From Jeotgalibacillus sp. ET6 (lineage in GTDB: Bacteria > Bacillota > Bacilli > Bacillales > Jeotgalibacillaceae), in contig NZ_JARUIU010000003.1 of assembly GCF_029667115.1 (NCBI RefSeq), positions 248,001 through 312,000 on the forward strand: DNA of 64,000 nucleotides, in the 5' to 3' direction. Below the pieces are notes generated by a model that did not search any database, was not told the origin of the DNA, and saw only the letters and a program-made list of their open reading frames with translations. Shown in pieces: positions 61,035 through 64,000 of this stretch. Position 1 is the stretch's first letter. Each line of letters begins with the position of its first letter. The translations under genes were made by a program, and so were the position numbers.

Positions 61035-61063
61035 TTAACCCTTCCCTGTTATATGCTTATACT
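61035..61063 (+). promoter_or_regulatory. Promoter of the histidine kinase gene
   Basis: TTAACC and TATACT with a 17-bp spacer, about 120 bp ahead of the start codon in the ppc/kinase divergent region. I found no gene in the rest of 60826-61185. Confidence 0.6.
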
Positions 61064-61185
61064 ATAGTGTTTAAAGAATATTATTTTTTAGAAATGAATA
61101 GACTCTCCTTTTTAGATGCACATTGAGTGCATACCGTTTTTTCTTCCATACCCGATGTTCACTAATTCATGAAAGGAAGAAAACG

Positions 61186-62427
61186 ATGACTGAAACCCTG
61201 CTCAATAACTTTTTATTTATTTTACTGCCTGTTTTAATTTATCTTATTTTCTTTGAGGACCGTCTGAGCCATTACCGGAGCCATCGTGTATTTCTTTTAC
61301 TCGCTGCCTTTCCTTTAATCCTGACCATGACGTTCCCTATTAAAATGGAGCTCGGATTTAATTTTGATCTGAGGTACATTCCATTTATCATTGCAGCCCT
61401 GTTTTCAGGCTACAAAGTGGCGATTCCTCTTTATATCCTTTTAAATGGATATCGCTTTATTCTGGGCGGAGAAGGGATGATTCAGTCTTTTCTTTTCTCA
61501 ACCGTTGTATTACTCGTTGTGCCTTACTGGTGCAGAAAATTTATTCAATTAACTCCTAAAGAACGAATCATCTGGGGAGGGATTACGTCCTTTTTGGTTG
61601 TCAGTTTTTATCTTTTAACGCTCACTGCATTTTTTCCGGTGCTCAATGAAGAATACTGGATGATTGCAGCGAATATCGTACCGGTGCATGTGGCGGGTGT
61701 TGTCATCGTCCTGGTTTTAATTGAAAAAATCATCACGAACAATCAAAAAAGAGAACAATATATGCAATCAGAACGCCTGAATGTGATTAATGAGCTTTCG
61801 GCGAGTGTTTCACATGAAATCCGCAATCCGCTTACTGTAACGAGCGGGTTCCTCCAGCTGTTAAAGGAATCCAAGACCGTTAAAGCAGATGATAAAGTAT
61901 ATATTGAGTATTCTTTAACTGAATTAAAAAGAGCGGAGAAAATAATCAGCGATTTCCTTTCTTTCGCGAAGCCGCAAGCAAAAAACATGGTAACCACAAA
62001 CTTGAAAAGCGAAATTGAATACGTCAACAACATTATGGTTCCATACGCTCACCAGCATCTGGTGGAACTGGAGTTCAGCTTTACAAATCACCTCAGCCGT
62101 ACGTTTGATCAAAATCAGATTCAGCAATGTCTGATTAACTTATACAAAAATGCGATTGAAGCCATGAAGGAAAATGGAGGTACTCTCTCTATTGATGTTT
62201 TCACTAAAAAGCGGTATATCATCATCTGCATCAAAGACACAGGCGAAGGAATGACAGAAGAAGAAGTTTCCCTGATCGGAAAGCCGTATTATTCAACCAA
62301 AAAAGAAGGGACAGGCCTTGGGATGGTAATGGTGTACAGTGTGGTAGATAAAATTGGAGGAAGAATTGAGATTGACAGTGAAAAAGGTGTCGGAACGACG
62401 TTTCAGTTAACGATTCCAGTTAAATAA
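61186..62427 (+). CDS. Sensor histidine kinase, KinB-like 5-TM type (413 aa)
   Basis: Five or six membrane helices in the first 185 residues with little extracellular loop (5TMR-type sensor), then the dimerisation box SASVSHEIRNPLTVTSGFLQ with phospho-His near 212, N box NLYKNAIEAMKENGG near 325, G1 DTGEGM and G2 GTGLGMVM. There is no adjacent response regulator, as with orphan kinases that feed the sporulation phosphorelay through Spo0F, such as KinB. ATG at 61186 follows GAAAGGAAGAAAACG. The sporulation link is inferred from architecture. Confidence 0.85.
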   Translation: MTETLLNNFLFILLPVLIYLIFFEDRLSHYRSHRVFLLLAAFPLILTMTFPIKMELGFNFDLRYIPFIIAALFSGYKVAIPLYILLNGYRFILGGEGMIQSFLFSTVVLLVVPYWCRKFIQLTPKERIIWGGITSFLVVSFYLLTLTAFFPVLNEEYWMIAANIVPVHVAGVVIVLVLIEKIITNNQKREQYMQSERLNVINELSASVSHEIRNPLTVTSGFLQLLKESKTVKADDKVYIEYSLTELKRAEKIISDFLSFAKPQAKNMVTTNLKSEIEYVNNIMVPYAHQHLVELEFSFTNHLSRTFDQNQIQQCLINLYKNAIEAMKENGGTLSIDVFTKKRYIIICIKDTGEGMTEEEVSLIGKPYYSTKKEGTGLGMVMVYSVVDKIGGRIEIDSEKGVGTTFQLTIPVK

Positions 62428-62431
62428 CCGG

Positions 62432-62463
62432 AAAATCAGCTCCTGAAAAGGGCTGATTTTTTA
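62432..62463 (+). terminator. Terminator after the histidine kinase
   Basis: AAAATCAGC pairs with GCTGATTTTTT, a nine-base stem with T-run. Confidence 0.85.
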
Positions 62464-62486
62464 GTGGTCTATGTATGCGAGCACGA

Positions 62487-62849
62487 TCATCCATATTTAG
62501 CCAATTTTTTAAAATAAGTACCTTCAAAAATAGGGGTGATATGATAGAGCTCTTTAGGACAATGGGAAGAAAGCTTGACCAATTCATCAAACACGTCTTC
62601 AGACAAGAAATAAGTGGATACTCCCTCTTTCAGACTGGTCATTTTTTTGGTGGCATGACTTTCTTTCAACTCTTGAATATCAAACCAGATCCGGTCATTA
62701 TCAGCATATCTAGAATATCTTGTCTGCGGATATTCTCTTGTTAATCTTGCTGAAAACGAAATATAGATCGTACCGTTCTCTACGAATGAATCTTTTACAC
62801 GGGTAAAGACATATCGAATTTTTGTAGGAATTTCTTTGGTTTTTGTCAT
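62487..62849 (-). CDS. Unknown soluble protein (120 aa)
   Basis: No signal, no membrane helix. The N-terminal TKIRYVFTRVKDSFVENGTI and YISFSARLTREY suggest strands, the C-terminal part helices. The start ATG at 62849 follows GGGGGAAAGAA. It is convergent with the kinase gene; no family recognised. Confidence 0.6.
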   Translation of the reverse strand: MTKTKEIPTKIRYVFTRVKDSFVENGTIYISFSARLTREYPQTRYSRYADNDRIWFDIQELKESHATKKMTSLKEGVSTYFLSEDVFDELVKLSSHCPKELYHITPIFEGTYFKKLAKYG

Positions 62850-62910
62850 TTCTTTCCCCCAATTTCATCGTTTAACTAGTTCCTCGAAAGCGCTGAAAAC
62901 AGCTGTCAAA

Positions 62911-62956
62911 ATAAAAAAGCCGAAAAGAATCGATATCTCGATCCATTTCGGCTTTG
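62911..62956 (-). terminator. Terminator of the membrane protein/XRE operon
   Basis: AAAGCCGAAA and TTTCGGCTTTTTT pair, with an inner GATCGAGATATCGATT stem; the T-run is on the minus strand. Confidence 0.85.
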
Positions 62957-63130
62957 CTGTCAGTTCAAATGCCTACAGCATGATACCAAGAATCTATTTA
63001 ATTGCTTCTTTTGGCTAAGCATCAGGTACGACAAAGAAACTCAACTGTTTTCTTGTTAGAATTATTATACTGAATTTTCAGTGAACAGTAAAGAGTTTTA
63101 TTATATGCACTATGATGAAAAGAGCCAAAG

Positions 63131-63619
63131 TTATTTCCTATATTCTTTAACCCAGACGATTCCATATACAATGGTTGAGATATTCAAGATGGCCGCAAGC
63201 ATATAGAATAAGTAAATTGGAAAATCATCGCTGATAAAGGGTAAAAAAACCAGAATAGTCATTAATATCGGAATTGTCACCCCATAAGTATAATAGCCGG
63301 CTCGTGTCGCTTTGCTGGTAATGATGCTTTCCCGCTCGTCTCCTTCGCTATACTCGGTCATAGATGTAAACATCCACTCAATCGTGCGCTTATTTGTACT
63401 TCTTGTTTTAAAGGAATAAATGGCATAAAACACTGAAAATAAGCTGAAGATGATCAGCGGAATGACATTAAACTCAAAGGAAAACTCCCCTCCCTGTGAC
63501 CAGTTCGTTTCTTCAAACTCCTCAAACTTCCTGAACAATTGAACGGCAGTACTCAGCACCCAGGCCAGAAGTGTATAAAAGATGACACTCAAAATGGTTT
63601 CGATGACCACTCTTTTCAT
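63131..63619 (-). CDS. Four-helix membrane protein (162 aa)
   Basis: Helices at about 8-28, 50-70, 108-128 and 132-153, with a cytoplasmic loop (KTRSTNKRTIEWMFTSMTEY) resembling DUF2178-type proteins. It overlaps the XRE gene by four bases (ATGA, 63616-63619), as in the common pairing of a small membrane protein with an XRE regulator. Function unknown. Confidence 0.7.
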   Translation of the reverse strand: MKRVVIETILSVIFYTLLAWVLSTAVQLFRKFEEFEETNWSQGGEFSFEFNVIPLIIFSLFSVFYAIYSFKTRSTNKRTIEWMFTSMTEYSEGDERESIITSKATRAGYYTYGVTIPILMTILVFLPFISDDFPIYLFYMLAAILNISTIVYGIVWVKEYRK

Positions 63620-63825
63620 GATTCGTCCCCTTCCCGATAAAAAATGGTTTCTATTTTTTCTTCTAACACATCCGATAAATTCATTGCGAGCAGTAAAGAC
63701 GGTGTATAGCTCCCTTTTTCAAGAGAAACAATGGTCTGTCTTGTTACCCCAACTCGATCGGCCAGCTCACCCTGAGTAAGTCCATGCCTGGCGCGCAGCT
63801 CTTTAACCCGATTCCGAATCGCCAT
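63616..63825 (-). CDS. XRE family HTH regulator (69 aa)
   Basis: MAIRNRVKELRARHGLTQGE, then LADRVGVTRQTIVSLEKG (HTH) and YTPSLLLAMNLSDVLEEKIE, as in the short YwzG/HTH_3-type regulators. Coupled to the membrane protein downstream. A perfect palindrome at 63868-63888 just upstream is a likely operator. Confidence 0.93.
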   Translation of the reverse strand: MAIRNRVKELRARHGLTQGELADRVGVTRQTIVSLEKGSYTPSLLLAMNLSDVLEEKIETIFYREGDES

Positions 63826-63867
63826 GTATCACGCCTCCTGATTTTCGTATGATTACAATGTATACTA

Positions 63868-63888
63868 AACTTTACTTTTTGTAAAGTT
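63868..63888. promoter_or_regulatory. Operator of the XRE/membrane protein operon
   Basis: AACTTTAC-TTTTT-GTAAAGTT, a perfect 8-bp dyad about 45 bp upstream of the regulator start and overlapping the probable promoter. Confidence 0.65.
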
Positions 63889-63924
63889 AACTATTCTTTT
63901 TGTATGGTTTATTTTACTTCAAAC

Positions 63925-63958
63925 TAAAAAAGCTGTGAAATTGGCTTCACAGCTTTTG
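63925..63958. terminator. Terminator of a gene beyond the right edge
   Basis: AAAAAAGCTGTGAA pairs with TTCACAGCTTTT; the stronger T-run is on the minus strand, so it probably ends a minus-strand gene lying to the right. Confidence 0.7.
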
Positions 63959-64000
63959 AGGTTAACTGATGATTACATGCAGATTGCCGGTAAAACTTAT

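Overview
The window comes from a low-GC, endospore-forming Firmicute of the Bacillaceae or a close relative. The support is a gerA/gerC/gerB-type germinant receptor operon (33.2-37.2 kb), a sporulenol-synthase-type terpene cyclase (45.3 kb), a KinB-like 5-TM histidine kinase (61.2 kb), AGGAGG-type ribosome binding sites, many TTG/GTG starts and abundant factor-independent terminators. I cannot name the species. No rRNA, tRNA, CRISPR array, transposase or phage structural gene was found, so the window looks like ordinary chromosome with several accessory islands.

Layout. 0-6.5 kb: a T-box leader in front of a truncated acetyltransferase gene, then (all minus strand) a polymorphic-toxin locus with an LXG-type secreted toxin carrying a TNT-like NAD+ glycohydrolase domain, three 210-residue putative immunity paralogues and small accessory genes. 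6.9-10.4 kb: a MerR regulator with its own operators and an aldo/keto reductase, then a Na+/dicarboxylate transporter with a candidate cre site. 10.5-20.5 kb: small membrane proteins and lipoproteins, an alpha/beta hydrolase divergent from a CGNR regulator, a ClpP paralogue co-transcribed with an ECF-like sigma factor, and a Na+/Ca2+ exchanger beside the decayed tail of a duplicate. 20.8-23.9 kb: a second putative type VII-secreted toxin locus, with an N-terminal lipase and a helical C-terminal tail, divergent from three lipoprotein paralogues that are the likely immunity proteins. 24-31.4 kb: a MarR/nitroreductase/monooxygenase operon, unknown membrane genes, and a two-component system divergent from an ABC-2 transporter. 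31.5-42.2 kb: hydrolase, DinB-like protein, germination operon, a deletion scar with a nonsense-interrupted SDR gene and a beheaded sugar isomerase, NHL protein, and a DUF2975/XRE pair. 42.3-52.9 kb: SelO, terpene cyclase, flavin monooxygenase, a macrolide phosphotransferase preceded by a leader peptide and terminator, an aminoglycoside-type kinase, and a Pho-regulated alkaline phosphatase. 53-64 kb: an ECF sigma/anti-sigma operon, phosphoenolpyruvate carboxylase, the KinB-like kinase, and a membrane protein/XRE pair.

Three observations matter most. (1) The mph gene has a 14-codon upstream ORF encoding MTASIRLR..., the macrolide-dependent ribosome-arrest type of leader known from msr, mef and ermD genes. 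It is followed by a terminator before mph, so mph is probably induced by transcription attenuation. (2) The lipase locus at 20.8-23.9 kb matches the reverse-architecture type VII lipase toxin TslA of Staphylococcus aureus with its lipoprotein immunity proteins. Here toxin and immunity genes diverge from a 53-bp region with overlapping -10 boxes. (3) A small helical protein family occurs three times, once inside the LXG-TNT locus, and its function is unknown.
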